Under the pieces are notes generated by a model that was not told where the DNA came from, made no database searches, and saw only the letters and a program-made list of their open reading frames with translations. This document shows, in pieces, positions 51,350 to 63,079 of a DNA stretch of 64,000 bases. Source of the stretch: Hermatobates lingyangjiaoensis (Eukaryota > Arthropoda > Insecta > Hemiptera > Hermatobatidae); NCBI GenBank assembly GCA_026182355.1, contig JAPFBL010000592.1:103345-167344 (forward strand), written 5' to 3'. A program made the position numbers and the translations under genes. Each line of letters opens with the position of its first letter. Within the stretch, counting starts at the first letter, position 1.

Positions 51350-53515
51350 AATAAACTCATTAACAAGTAACTGAGTTTGTTATTATCTTAATAGCACTAT
51401 AGTGAACATGTAATATTAAAAACTATGCTAGAGGTTATATACAACTTGAAATAATTTATTTTGTCTGCTCATTAAAGTAACACTGGTTATTTAGAGTACC
51501 CAGTCGGTCATCCTACTGCATAAGCCCTCAGTAATCAAAGTTTTAGCAGTGGCAAGTCCAAAATTTGCATTAACTATTCTTGCATTTGATGGTTGTAATC
51601 CGCTATTTAGTTCCTGTATAAATACATCAATATATTAGTGAAAATTTAGTATAGTCGAGAGCATATTACAAAAAGCCTCTTCATATCCATCTATGTAGCA
51701 ATCTAGAGTGACTCATTTAATAAATAAAGAGTCTTCTATCGTGTTAACGAAAAATTATTCCAAAATGTTTCGTTTTATAATTGTGAGAGGAGTGAAAAAC
51801 TGTTTTAACATATTGTATAAAAGAGTACCGCTATCATTATTGATTTTACCCAAATGGCTTTATAGTGTCATCATAACCATGACTATTTGTTTGCCAAATT
51901 CTCTATTTTATGTGGTACTTGACACATAACGTGGTCACAAGCTTTTTAAAATCATTCCCGCCCGCATACACTCAGACAAAAAAAAATATGCAATCAGGGG
52001 GACTACAAAAGTGTAAATACTTAGAATTTTTCCAATCATTTGATCTTTACTACTATATTTTAATGCAATTAAACTTATTATAAAGTTACATTCTATACAT
52101 TGAATACAATGGATACATTTGAATGCATTGTATTCTAAACAAATTATCTATAGATCAAATAAATAATTCCTGAAAGCAATACAAAAAAAGGTTTTATATC
52201 TTGAAATTTAATTATAACCATTATTTTTCATTTCTCATGGCGGTAAAAATATGAAATTTATTTTAAGTGAATGGTGCTATCAATTTATATACATTTTTAA
52301 TATAAAGAAGTATATTTAAAGTTCTTTCTTGCATTAACCTTTTTACTTTAGTGCACTGAGCTTGAATTAGTGCAAGAAAGAAAACCTCATAAATATCATT
52401 TACTTTAGAATAAAACAGCAGCAGATTGTTTTATACGATTTCTGCTTGAAATACTATGAGACATATATTTGATCATAATGAATTAAGACGCAATTGTAAA
52501 GGTATAGTGGGGGTAGTTTTCCCAGTAGAATAAATGGAAGCGAACTTTTGAACCCTATAGTTGGATGCTTGTCTAAACACGTCAGTCACATTCGGGCTTC
52601 GCTAGACAGACCGCAACAAGATTACCTCTCCATCATGCTAAGGTATTTTATAGTTTATAGATCATATTCTACGATATAATTCTTCATTTTCTTTATGTGT
52701 TCTTTCACATCCATTGCATATATATTTTATCCACAATTCCTGTATTTAAAGTTAAATGGAAGTTATTTTAATTCTTTTTGATCCACCATTATCAAAAAAA
52801 GTCTTAGTTCATGTAAATTTTTAGTGTTTTCTTTGCAATACTTAAATCAAATTGATTACAATGAAATTAAGCATTCTTAATTAAATTTCTTAGTCCAGTT
52901 GTTTTATATGATTATACCAAGCAATTGCAATGAGCCGGTTTGTCTCTTCCCCGTATTTTATGCTACTTTTCAATTACTCACTATATGGAGATTTACTTTT
53001 ATGAATTATTTGTCACATTCTGCAAATGACATCTGAAGTTCATTTATTTATTTCGAATAAATTAGGTTGTCTTCAAAGCGTTACTGTTAGTTGATAAAAT
53101 TTTATATCAATTTTTGAAATGGATATAAAAAAATATAAGATAATTATCTAATTAATAAAATACAATAGATTTATTAAAAAATCATAGTTATAATTTTCTA
53201 GTTGAAAGCTTGATTTAAGCTTACGTCATTTAAGCTTTGAATGTTGAACTCGTAAACTAGCCACCATCTTTGATTCCCATCTCCTCTCTTCTTCTCACTC
53301 CCTCTTCATCCGTGTCATACACTTCTCCCTCTCTACACTATGTCGCTCTCTTTCTTTCTTCTGCTCCGTCTCACACCCCTTTATCTTGCTGTCCTCTTAC
53401 ACTTCACCCCTGATCCATGTAACAATATGCCAATTGTATTAGTTTTTATCCTTTGTTTTCCTGATTTTCTCTTAAACAGAGAATTAATTATTTACCTTCT
53501 AACTTATACAGATTA
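51350..53515. other. Long AT-rich region without recognised gene
   Basis: 51630-51810 recurs at 54885-55030 (GTCGAGAGCATATTACAAAA). Otherwise no ORF above background and no structured repeat. 53270-53410 is pyrimidine-rich. Confidence 0.45.
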
Positions 53516-53579
53516 AATTAAATCTGGAGTGACCTGCATTCAAATTTACTACATATAAACATAGTATAATTCTTGGGTA

Positions 53580-54337
53580 CTTCTCATTCAACCTTGGCTT
53601 CGTCGCTGGCGCATAAAAATCAATGAGAAGAAAAGCTCTCAAATAACTTTTACTCTTCGACAAAACTATTGCCCCCTAGTATCCCTAAATAATGAGATCA
53701 TACCTCCAGGAACCACAGTACGCTACCTAGGACTACACTTTGACACACGCATGACATGGAACCCACACACAAGACTGAAACAAACAGAGACCAACAGACG
53801 TTACAAACGCCTTATAAGACTATTAGACAGAAAATCAAAACTCACACTAACAGACAGACTCCACATATACAACACAATCTTGAAGCCTTCTTGGGCTTAT
53901 GCTATAGAACTTTGGAGTTCTGCCAAACCTTCAAATATTCGTCCTGTACAAGCCATGCGATTAAAAATACTCAGAAAACCCTCGCATCTCCCATTTTACG
54001 TCCCAAATATAATCATTCACCGAGATCTTAAAGTCCCCTTCGTTCTCGACTATGCAAAAGACCGCTATAAAAAATTCCACAGTAAACTCTCAACTCATCC
54101 AAACCCACTTGCTCAAAATCTTTCCCAACTAATAATCCCCACAAACCCCCAAAGACGACTAAAACGACAATGGCCACGTGACTTTCTGTCGCCCTAAAGC
54201 TTAAACATAGTTAACGGAGTGCCACCAATGGGTGTCCACCCGATTCACGTCACATAATCAAAAAAGCTAAAGGAGTAACCCTAAATCAAAATTACTTCTA
54301 AATACATGAAATTGTAGACGAAGTATCAAGGAAAAAA
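53580..54337 (+). mobile_element. Jockey-like LINE, 5'-truncated, with 12-bp target duplication
   Basis: An open frame from about 53580 to 54197 reads WLRRWRIKINEKKSSQITFT, VRYLGLHFDTRMTWNPHT, ILKPSWAYAIELWSSAKPSN, QAMRLKILRKPSHLPFYVPN and RRLKRQWPRDFLS, ending at a stop. This is the thumb and C-terminus of Jockey-clade reverse transcriptases. The 3' end is a short A-rich tail. Flanked by AATTCTTGGGTA at 53568-53579 and 54338-54349. The host sequence it split is repeat R1. The frame is intact for 200 codons, so the insertion is young. Confidence 0.88.
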
Positions 54338-54839
54338 AATTCTTGGGTATACAATATATAATTTTCTATTTAGCTATGATATAAATGTCTAAATGGGAGA
54401 TGTTTATTTGTCTTCATTCCTGGTGGCAGTAGAGATAGTGATTAATCCACTTATCAATATATACGCTTATTTTTGTATATCACAACACTGATGCATATAA
54501 TATCGTTAGTATAACTACAACAGTAATAACATTTTTGAAAATTGAAATTGTAGATTTGGTGTTCGAAATAATTTCTTACAGGAGAACATGGCTTTTGTTC
54601 GTATAACCATTGGATATCTTACATAGTTTACCTGACCTCTTTCTACATTTTATTAAAATGACCTTTTTCATTTTATTAAAAACAAATATTTTCCGTAGTT
54701 TTAAAATGTTGAATATATTTTTCATTTGTTCTATTTGTAAGGTCAAAGATAATTCGAAAATTTTAAAACTCTAGAATTAGCAGTTCAGGAGAAAAAAATG
54801 TTTTCTAAAAACTGGTTTTTGGCAAAAAAGTGAGTTTCC

Positions 54840-56160
54840 AGTCATGCATAATTCTCCCTAAACAATAGGTATCATCTGCACTATTAGTGAAAATTTAGTA
54901 GAGTCGAGAGCATATTACAAAAAGCCTCTTCATATCTTCATAGATAGAGTCTTCTATCATGTTAATGAAAAATTATTCCACAATTTTTCATTTTATAATT
55001 GTGAGGAGTGAAAAACTGTTTATTTTAAAAACCCATTTTTGTGTAAATCAACTTGATCCATCAAAGATTCTGGACCATAGCGTGATAACAAGCAATGCTA
55101 CACACTCACCCACCCACACACACACAGACATCATCGAAAAAACATCATAAAACGACTTTTGGTCCAGTGATGGGATTCAGCCGGTTCTTGCAAACCGGTT
55201 CTTAAAATATTATGAGTTCGGCGAACCGGTTGTTAAAATTACGTAAACCCCTATTCGGACCTGTCCACAATAAGTCCACTATCAAACTCCACAAGTGTCG
55301 CGTGACTCACGTAACTTCTGCATGTAGGACAACGTAATTTGCGCATATATATAGAGCCTATAATATAACTAAACAATTTAGCTTCCGAACTCATAATATT
55401 TTAAGCACCGGTTCGCAAGAACCGGTTCTTAAAAAATTTGAATCCCACCACTGTTTTAGGACCTCAAAACATATAATTCCATCAAAATCTCGAGATCAAA
55501 TTTTTTCACTATCACTATACTTTACTTACAGTAAAGTAAAATTACTTTAACGCATTTTTAGTTAATTTAATTTAAAAAAAAAATTTCAACTCATTCTCCA
55601 CATAATGTTCTAATTGTAGGTATAGTCTCATATTAATCCTTCAAACGGTATAGTTTATATTGCTTTCACATAATTTCACTAGCTTTCGGATTGTGAAATT
55701 ATATATAAAAACTTTCACATTATATTAAAAAAAAAATTTTCACTTTTTTTAAAAGTCTGAAAACTTTTTCAGTTATTGTTTTTGTAACTTCAAATATAAT
55801 CCCAAAATTTAGAAACTCTGGAATTAGTAGTTTAGAAGAAAGAATTATTGTCTAAAAACATATTTTGACCAAAAAAGTGACTTATCCATCATGCATAGTT
55901 GCTCCTAAACAATTGGATTTATCTACACTATGTCGTCCGTTTTTAAGTTAGATATCAATTTGATCCATCAAAGATTCTGGACCGTATCGTGTACACAAGC
56001 TTTTCGATATCCACACACACACACACATACACACAGACATCATAGAAAAAACTTCATAATAAGACTTTGGAGACCTCAAAATATATAATTCCGTCAAAAT
56101 CCCGGGATCGAATTTTTTGGCGATCGCTATACTTTACTTATAGTGAAGTTAATATTATGC
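54840..56160. repeat. Repeat R2 copies, one split by a MITE
   Basis: 54840-55164 plus 55454-55545 is one copy and 55700-56160 another. Blocks as described at 14490, each ending in CTTTACTTA(T/C)AGT. Confidence 0.6.
55165..55453. mobile_element. hAT-like MITE in repeat R2
   Basis: CAGTGATGGGATTCAGCCGG at one end and TTTGAATCCCACCACTG at the other: terminal inverted repeats of about 15 bp. AACCGGTTC blocks lie inside both ends, with ATTATGAGTTCGG mirrored. Flanks TTTTGGTC and TTTTAGGA are a weak 8-bp duplication; uninterrupted R2 copies show a single version. Confidence 0.78.
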
Positions 56161-56650
56161 TTAATAGTCGATAACGAATGAAATGTTTGAGTAAAATTTT
56201 TAAGTTATTGAGAGCAATAAATATTTATTACATTTCAGTTAAATTCTCTTAATTCCATAGAATTATTGAGTTTTTTTTTTATACATTTATTATAGAAAGT
56301 GATGCCAATGAAATCATTAATGATAAAGAAACGGTTCTATAAAGGCGAAAACAGTTGCTTGACAAACTCGGAGGTGTCTTGAAATAAAGCAATCATGTGC
56401 CGTTATAACCAAGCGAAACGAAATCTAGAAGAGGAAAGAAAAAACGGTCCAGTAAGTCACTTTTAGCTGCCTCCGTGAGCAACTTTACAAATTAATCAAG
56501 AATGTTTGCATTCAGGAGATGTCAGGCGAATTGATTCCCAGTCATTGCATGTACTCCTGTGAGGTGATACTCTTTATGTTAATTACTATTTATGAAAATA
56601 GAAATCTCAAGTGTTAACGAACAAGAACCGGCAGAAAATAATAGTTATTA
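56160..56650. other. Unassigned sequence
   Basis: No gene or repeat recognised; an AACAAGAACCGGCAG-like patch has no assignable meaning. Confidence 0.35.
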
Positions 56651-56754
56651 GCTAGAATGTAAAGTTTGGTCTTCCATACTTCTTCTCTTTCTCCCCCCCC
56701 CCCCCCCCTTATTCATAAACACACACACATACACACTCACACAATTATTTATAT

Positions 56755-57030
56755 ATATATATATTTGACTAAAATAAACAGCAGTTTCTGCGTTCACGAC
56801 TTTTAAGCTGGTCTGCTCTAGTTTTCTAACAACTTTTCTGTGGGCTGGTGTTAATTCCCAAATCATTTGTCCAAGCGACATTTGATTTGGGAATTAACAC
56901 CAGCCAACCGGAAAGTTGTTGGAAAACTACAGCAGACCAGCTTAAAAGTCGTGAATGCAGAAACTGCTGTTTATTTTAGTCAAATATGCATACGCGAAGA
57001 TTTGCTGCCCTCATACACTAATATATATAT
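56755..57030. pseudogene. Palindromic pair of PLE N-terminal stubs
   Basis: The minus stub from ATG 56881 reads MSLGQMIWELTPAHRKVVRK, LEQTSLKVVNAETAVYFSQ and (TA)n. The plus stub (56888-57030) reads WELTPANRKVVGKLQQTSL, then ICIREDLLPSYTN and (TA)n. The arms meet near the start codon. Same block as 28286. Confidence 0.78.
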
Positions 57031-57034
57031 ACGT

Positions 57035-57225
57035 TTCATTATGAACCAAAAACACAGAACTAAGGAAAAAACAGACTTACTGTCTCTAATTTTCGGTTGA
57101 ACTCTCCTGATGACGGTTCAACCGAAAATTAGAGACAGTAAGTCTGTTTGTTCCTTAGTTCTGTGTTTGTTATTCATCGTGAAACGTTTGCTGTCCTTTT
57201 GAATCGTTTTGCTGTTTACAATTAT
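57035..57225. mobile_element. Foldback element, family B-related, single complete motif
   Basis: Arms ACGTTTCATTATGAACCAA and complement meet at the motif; only the right arm has a core. Confidence 0.75.
57103..57135 (+). ncRNA. Hammerhead-like motif with canonical CUGAUGA
   Basis: TCTC (57103-57106), CTGATGA (57107-57113), C, GGT/ACC, GAA (57124-57126), AATT (57127-57130), A57131, GAGA (57132-57135). Confidence 0.6.
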
Positions 57226-57291
57226 ATATATATATATATATATGGTTTGTGGTTTGATCATTAATTGTTATTTCACGTGTTTATGTGAAAT

Positions 57292-57330
<39 letters not shown>

Positions 57331-57338
<8 letters not shown>

Positions 57339-57537
57339 AAAGTTGGGAGCAGTACTTCTTCAATGCATGCTTTTAAAAACTGGATGTCTGTTTCCACTTG
57401 GTTCTTTTTCGTCTTATATTTTTCCAAAATATGAAATTTTTTCTTTAATTCAGAACTCAACTTAAAAATTAAATCACCATAATTTTTTAATTTATTATTG
57501 GACATGTTTCGGTGTTACATCTACCATCTTCAGAAAA
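57331..57537 (-). pseudogene. PLE N-terminal stub with motif over its start codon
   Basis: Motif 57498-57537 (minus): CTGAAGA, T, GGT/ACC, GAA, ACATGT, C. ATG at 57505 opens MSNNKLKNYGDLIFKLSSEL, then FHILEKYKTKKNQVETDIQF and ACIEEVLLPTFT before (TA)n. The plus mirror at 57773-57892 lacks the motif. Confidence 0.75.
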
Positions 57538-57772
57538 AAAAAACAATTAAAACTACACTTAACAAATTAATCTAATACTTAAAATCACATTGCGATAATA
57601 AACATAAATGAACAGGTTAATAAAAGGTTACACAGTCAGTGTTGGCATAACGAGCCCTAGGTTTTCAAACAAGCGCAACTGGTTGGTAAAGTTATCTTTT
57701 TGATCGTTCATACTTGAGATTTTTCCAGTATGTACAGCGCTTCTAGTATCCTGAGTCTTTTTCCGTCTCAGG

Positions 57773-57892
57773 AAAAATTATGGTGATTTAATTTTTAAGT
57801 TCAGTTCTGAATTAAAGAAAAAAATTCGTTATTTGGAAAAATATAAGACGAAATTGAACCAAGTGGAAACAGACATCCAGTTTTTAAAAGCA
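57773..57892 (+). pseudogene. PLE N-terminal stub, mirror copy
   Basis: Reads NYGDLIFKFSSELKKKIRYL, then KYKTKLNQVETDIQFLKA and (TA)n. Missing its start codon region. The sequence between the mirrors (57540-57770) is unique. Confidence 0.7.
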
Positions 57893-57909
57893 TATATATA
57901 TATATATAT

Positions 57910-58115
57910 ATATAAAGGTTTCACATAAACGTGAAATAACAATCAATGATCAAACCACAATAAGAAATGGGAAAACAAGACTAAGATCTTTCAACCGTAA
58001 CAAGCGGTCTTCGTCATAGTCAGTTGGGTTTTTGACTCTGACGAAGACCGCTTGTTACGGTTGAAAGATCTTAGTCTTGTTTTCCCATTTCTTATTGTGG
58101 TTTGATCATATATAT
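57910..58115. mobile_element. Foldback element, family F
   Basis: Arms around a centre near 58020. Plus motif 58034-58076 is complete with ACCG/CGGT; minus motif 57979-58021 has C3 replaced by A. (TA)n at both ends. Confidence 0.85.
58034..58076 (+). ncRNA. Hammerhead-like motif, family F, complete
   Basis: GACT, CTGACGA (58038-58044), AG, ACCG (58047-58050) pairing CGGT (58058-58061), T, GAA (58063-58065), AGATCT (58066-58071), T58072, AGTC (58073-58076). Confidence 0.6.
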
Positions 58116-58559
58116 ATGTATATGAAAAAGACAACACATAAAAGAATATCTCTATTGCTAAGTGTAATAAGGCCAAGGCAGGTATTCAAACCACTTCATT
58201 CGTGGAAGAGAACTCGTAAACCACTGATATAGGATTTTTCCTGAATATATGGAAATGTAATATTACATGAAATAAGTTTATTTTGTTTTACTTTAGTTGC
58301 AGTGAAGTAATAAAGATGATGAAGTACGTGGCGGTGATGGGGAAGTGTATGTAAGGCAGAGAGTAAAGAAGGCTTATTGACAAGAGAGGTGATGCAAATG
58401 AAGAGGAGAGAGAGTGGGAAGCTGAGAGAGTGGGAGTGCGAGAGAGGATCTAGGAAGTCTGACTAGGCTAAGGGAGTCTAGACGACGAGTCAGCGAAAGT
58501 GGCGATCAAGTGAGAGCTTTGTCGAGAGTGGAGTGTTAGAGGTGACTAGTGGGCAGGGA

Positions 58560-58727
58560 GTGAACTGATAGGGAGGGGTGAGGGGGAGAGGGAGGGAGGG
58601 AGGGATAAAGAGTGTTGAGAGGCAGGGGGAGGAGGGAGGGGAATGAGGGTGTGTGTGGGGAAAAGAGAGAGAGAGGGAGAGAGAGAGGAAAGTGACAATG
58701 TGTGTACACGAGTATATGTGAAGGAAT

Positions 58728-58785
<58 letters not shown>

Positions 58786-58831
58786 CGAGTGGCAAAAGGA
58801 GGAAGAGGGAGAGGAACGAAAGTGTGGGGAG

Positions 58832-58881
<50 letters not shown>

Positions 58882-59065
58882 GTGAGTGTGTGTATCGTGT
58901 AGCAGAGGGAGGAGGGAGAGGAATGAAGATGTGTGGGGGAAAGAGAGAGAGAGAGAGAGGAAAGTGACAATGTGTGCACACGGGTATATGTGAAGGAATG
59001 AGTGAGAGAGAGGGAGTATCGAGTGGCAAAAGGAGGAAGAGAGAGAGGAACGAAGGTGTGGGGAG

Positions 59066-59096
<31 letters not shown>

Positions 59097-59356
59097 TGAG
59101 TGTGTGTATCGTGTAGCAGAGGGAGGAGGGAGAGGAATGAAGATGTGTGGGGGAAAGAGAGAGAGAGAGAGAGAGAGGAAAGTGACAATGTGTGCACACG
59201 AGTATATGTGAAGGAATGAGTGAGAGTGAGAGGGAGAGAGTATCGAGTGGCAAAAGGAGGAAGAGGGAGAGGAACGAGGGTGTGTGGGGGGGAAAGAGAG
59301 AGAGAGAGTATCGAGTGGCAGGGGGAGAAGGGAGAAGAATGAGGTTGTGTGTGGGG

Positions 59357-59428
<72 letters not shown>

Positions 59429-59531
59429 GGGAGAGGAAAGTGAAAGTGTGAAGGAATGAGTGAGAGAGAGAAAGAGAGAAGAGAGTATTGTGTGGCAGGG
59501 GGAGAGGGAGAGGAATGAAGATGTGTAGGGG

Positions 59532-59570
<39 letters not shown>

Positions 59571-59604
59571 GTGAAAATGTGTGGTACATGCGAAAGAGTG
59601 AGAG

Positions 59605-59659
<55 letters not shown>

Positions 59660-59699
59660 AGGAAAGTGAAAATGTGTGGTACATGCGAAAGAGTGAGAG

Positions 59700-59735
<36 letters not shown>

Positions 59736-60037
59736 GAAAGAAGTTGAGAGAGTATCGAGTGGCAGGGGGAGAAAGGAGAAGAATGAGGGTGTGTGGGAGG
59801 GAAAGAGAGAGAGAGCGAGAGTGAGTCTGTACAAATGATTAGTGAGGGAATGGGAGGAAGAGAAAGGGAGAGAAACTGTATGTACCAACGGTGAGAATAT
59901 AGAAGAGAGAGAGAGGGAAAATAAGAAAATATATGCATACGAATTGTACAAAATAGAGAGTCTATCTGTACAAATAGTGAGTAGAATTTAAGAGAGAGAG
60001 AGAGAGAATGAATGTAAAAGTCTGTATACGAGTTGTC

Positions 60038-60076
<39 letters not shown>

Positions 60077-60430
60077 TTGTGTGGGGGAAGAGAGAGAACG
60101 AGAATTTGTACTAATGGTGTGAGAGAATGGAAGAGAGCGAGAATGGAGAGAGAGAGAGAGAAAAAACACTGTGTAAACTAAGGGTGAAAAGTGGGAGAAA
60201 GAGTGACAGTGAGAGAGACTGTTTGTACCAATGGTGAGAGAATAGAAGAGAAAGAGAAAGAAAGAGAGAAAAGATCTGCATAAGAGTCTGTGCGAAAGAA
60301 AGAGATAGATAGAGAGAGAAAGAAAGAGAGTCTGTCCTAATAGTGTGAAAGAATAGAAGAGAGAGGGAGAGAGAGAGAAATATATGTGTACTAGTGAGTG
60401 AGAAAGGGCGAGAAAGAAGAAAGAATGACT
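58560..60430. repeat. (GA)n-rich higher-order minisatellite
   Basis: GA runs alternate with a recurring block (GAAAGTGACAATGTGTG, CACGAGTATATGTGAAGGAA, TATCGAGTGGCAAAAGGAGG) at a spacing of roughly 230 bp over 58.7-59.5 kb, then decay. Includes a (GT)n run at 60040-60080. The very long minus-strand frames are Ser/Leu/Phe strings from (TC)n and are not genes. Confidence 0.9.
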
Positions 60431-60479
60431 CTTTTGACAAATTGTGTATGGTGATGAATGTATGTACATCCTCTCTCCC

Positions 60480-60780
60480 CCCGTGTGCCTTCACCTTGTC
60501 GTGGTGGGGGGGCTTAACATACCTTATATGGTATGAACTAAGAAAGGCACAACTAGGCGGATGGTTAACTTAGGTCTGTGTCCAAAAGTGGGAAGTCCGT
60601 TCTATAACACGCTGGTTTAGGTGGAAGTCTGTCCGTACTTATCTGTTGTGGCTATCGTCCTTTTCACGATATAGCTGAATAAGCTGGGAGCGCGATATAA
60701 TACCAAAACAGGCTATCGCCCTTGTGGAGGCCACATATAGGACAGCATTGACCAGGCATAGGGCAAAACTTGTAAAGATT
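60480..60780 (+). repeat. Possible LINE 5' region
   Basis: CTTCACCTTGTCGTGGTGGG is a sequence I associate with 5' ends of arthropod non-LTR elements. GCTGAATAAGCTGG and TAATACCAAAACA also occur at 31990-32110. No ORF follows. Confidence 0.35.
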
Positions 60781-61440
60781 ATCCATTTTGCATTATGTGT
60801 TTCTTATGGGAAAAATTAGTTTTGCTTTTTTGACTAAATCCGTTGTCCACAAAAATTGTGGAACGAATCATGGTCGAGAACAAATGCACCATTGTATATT
60901 CCACAATATTGAAATGAAAACATAACAGTACATTTTGTTAAAATTACAAGAAACAACTAGAGGTGTTATAGTACATTTTATTTTTTCAGAAATTGATCTG
61001 TTTTGCTTGAATGACCAACTATAGGAAAATTAAATTTTGTTAAAAAATGATGTATTTAAAATTACTATTGTTTAGAAAAAATTTCAAGAAATTTCGATTT
61101 CGACAAAAGGTGATTCAGTAGTACCTTGACTAATATAACTCACTGACATAGGAATATTTCGAAATACGATGTAGATTTCAAAACAAAATTTGTTTCCATA
61201 TATATGATGATTCACTCGAGATACGATGTATGAGGAAGCGTCGCATAGTGATCGTAAATAAATGAGTGGAAGTGAAACAAAGATAAAAAAAAAAGACTGA
61301 AGGAGTGAAAGAGAAGAACAAGGTGAAAATATAGAAAAACAGAAATATATAAAAGTAAAAACGATTATCTCTGTACAGACTTAGTAAGCTTGGTTTGACT
61401 TTCTTTTATTTTTTACTGTTTAAACCAATCCCATAGCGGG
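60780..61440. other. AT-rich region with a possible DNA-transposon end
   Basis: CAGTAGTACCTTGACTAATA with TCGAGATACGATGTATGAGG downstream resembles termini of non-autonomous DNA elements; no partner end identified. Confidence 0.35.
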
Positions 61441-61445
61441 TCATA

Positions 61446-62070
61446 ATGTTCTTTCTCTCACCCTCCTCTTTCTACTCTCTCTCCCTCCTCCTCACTCCTT
61501 CTTCACCTCTTCCTTCCTCATTCTCTCCCTCCTCCTCACTCCTTCTTCACCTCTTCCTTCCTCATTCTCTCCCTCCTCCTCACTCCTTCTTCACCTCTTC
61601 CTCCCACATTCTCTCCCTCCTCCTCACTCCTTCTTCACCTCTTCCTTCCTCATTCTCTCCCTCCTCCTCACTCCTTCTTCACCTCTTCCTCCCTCATTCT
61701 CTCCCTCCTCCTCACTCCTTCTTCACCTCTTCCTCCCTCATTCTCTCCCTCCTCCTCACTCCTTCACCTCTTCCTCCCTCATTCTCTCCCTCCTCCTCAC
61801 TCCTTCTTCACCTCTTCCTCCCTCATTCTCTCCCTCCTCCTCACTCCTTCTTCACCTCTTCCTTCCTCATTCTCTCCCTCCTCCTCACTCCTTCTTCGCC
61901 TCTTCCTCCCTCATTCTCTCTCTCTCTCTCCTCACTCCTTCACCTCTTCCTCCCTCATTCTATCCCTCCTCCTCACTCCTTCTTCACCTCTTCCTCCCTC
62001 ATTCTCTCCCTCCTCACTCCTTCTTCACCTCTTCCTCCCTCAATCTCTCTCTCTCTCCTCACTCCTTATC
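61446..62070. repeat. 44-bp CT-rich minisatellite
   Basis: About fourteen units of CTCTCCCTCCTCCTCACTCC followed by TTCTTCACCTCTTCCTCCCT and CATT. 44 bp is not a multiple of 3, so the frame through it repeats every 132 bp; the 211-residue ORF is an artefact. Confidence 0.92.
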
Positions 62071-62099
62071 TCTACCCATAAGCAGCCGTTTCCTGGCTT

Positions 62100-62370
62100 A
62101 TTGTTTGATCGGTGATTCTACAGATTCTACATTGGGAGTCCTAAATTTGGTCAAACTCAAGTGCATATCGAGTAAGGATCATTAACAAGTATCTAATATC
62201 ATACTTGTAGCAGTACGGAACTGACGGCTTAACGTTCTCTCCGATGGACTACGTACTCAGATTTATTCACCTCCTGCGTGAATAAATCGAACTCCAGGTG
62301 TGGATCGAACACGGGACTACCAGCCCAGAGACGAGTACGTTAACCACTCAGCTAACCTGACCCCTCTTGT
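62100..62370 (-). mobile_element. tRNA-derived SINE copy
   Basis: Minus-strand body and head; head ends GTTAACCACTCAGCTAACCT-GACCCC. The 3' tail is missing. Confidence 0.75.
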
Positions 62371-62449
62371 TTTACATTAAGAAAAGCATAAAGTTTAAAA
62401 CAAGAAAAATGAATAAGCTAAGGTACGTAGTCTATCTTAGAGGGTAGGT

Positions 62450-62990
62450 TATGGTACATTCTACGTCCCATCGTAGCCTCCTCTACATCCACACTCCGAC
62501 CTCCCTCCACCAGTCTCTAAGGTAAGGTGATGTTTTATTTTGTATTTATTTTAAATTTATTTCTTCTTATTTATATGTATAATTGTTATGTATACTTGCA
62601 GTATTTATTAATGATTTATCATAGGTTTTTGGGCTGTGGAACAACAGATTAATTTACTTGTTAATCAAGGTAAATTAGTCTCGATATACGACCATCAGTA
62701 GCGTAGCACTACTATATTGACACCCCCCCCCCCCCCCCCCCCGGAGACCCAAAAAGTACTAGAAATATTTATTTTCATGGAATTACAATCAAGGATCTAA
62801 TTTTAGACTCCCGTCAAAGGTCTCAGACTTTCATCTTATTACAGTACTCGTATGCATGTACAGTTATTATCAAAGAAAATGAAAGAGTTCGCAAAACAGA
62901 AAAGAATAATTCAAATCAAAAAGATTGTTTAAATAAATTATTTTTATATGCAAAAAAATATAATAAACTTTCAATCCCTAAAAAACGGTT
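62450..62990. other. Mixed sequence with poly-C tract
   Basis: Poly-C at about 62724-62742. 62760-62870 is the inverse of 32190-32290. CTCTAAGGTAAGG at 62515 looks like a splice donor, but no exon can be supported. Confidence 0.4.
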
Positions 62991-63079
62991 GAAAGATCTT
63001 AGTTTAGTTTTCTCATTTCATATTGTGGTTTGATCATTGATATGATATAATATATATATACTATATATTATATGTATAT

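Noticed and set aside
58490..60494. Very long minus-strand open frames (up to 659 codons)
   Set aside because: They translate a (TC)n-rich minisatellite into Ser/Leu/Phe/Pro strings open in several frames; no domain and no start context.
61446..62081. 211-residue open frame
   Set aside because: Caused by a 44-bp tandem repeat that cycles through all three frames without a stop.
62450..62525. Possible exon ending in CTCTAAG/GTAAGG
   Set aside because: Donor-like sequence only; no acceptor, no recognisable protein, no phase information.
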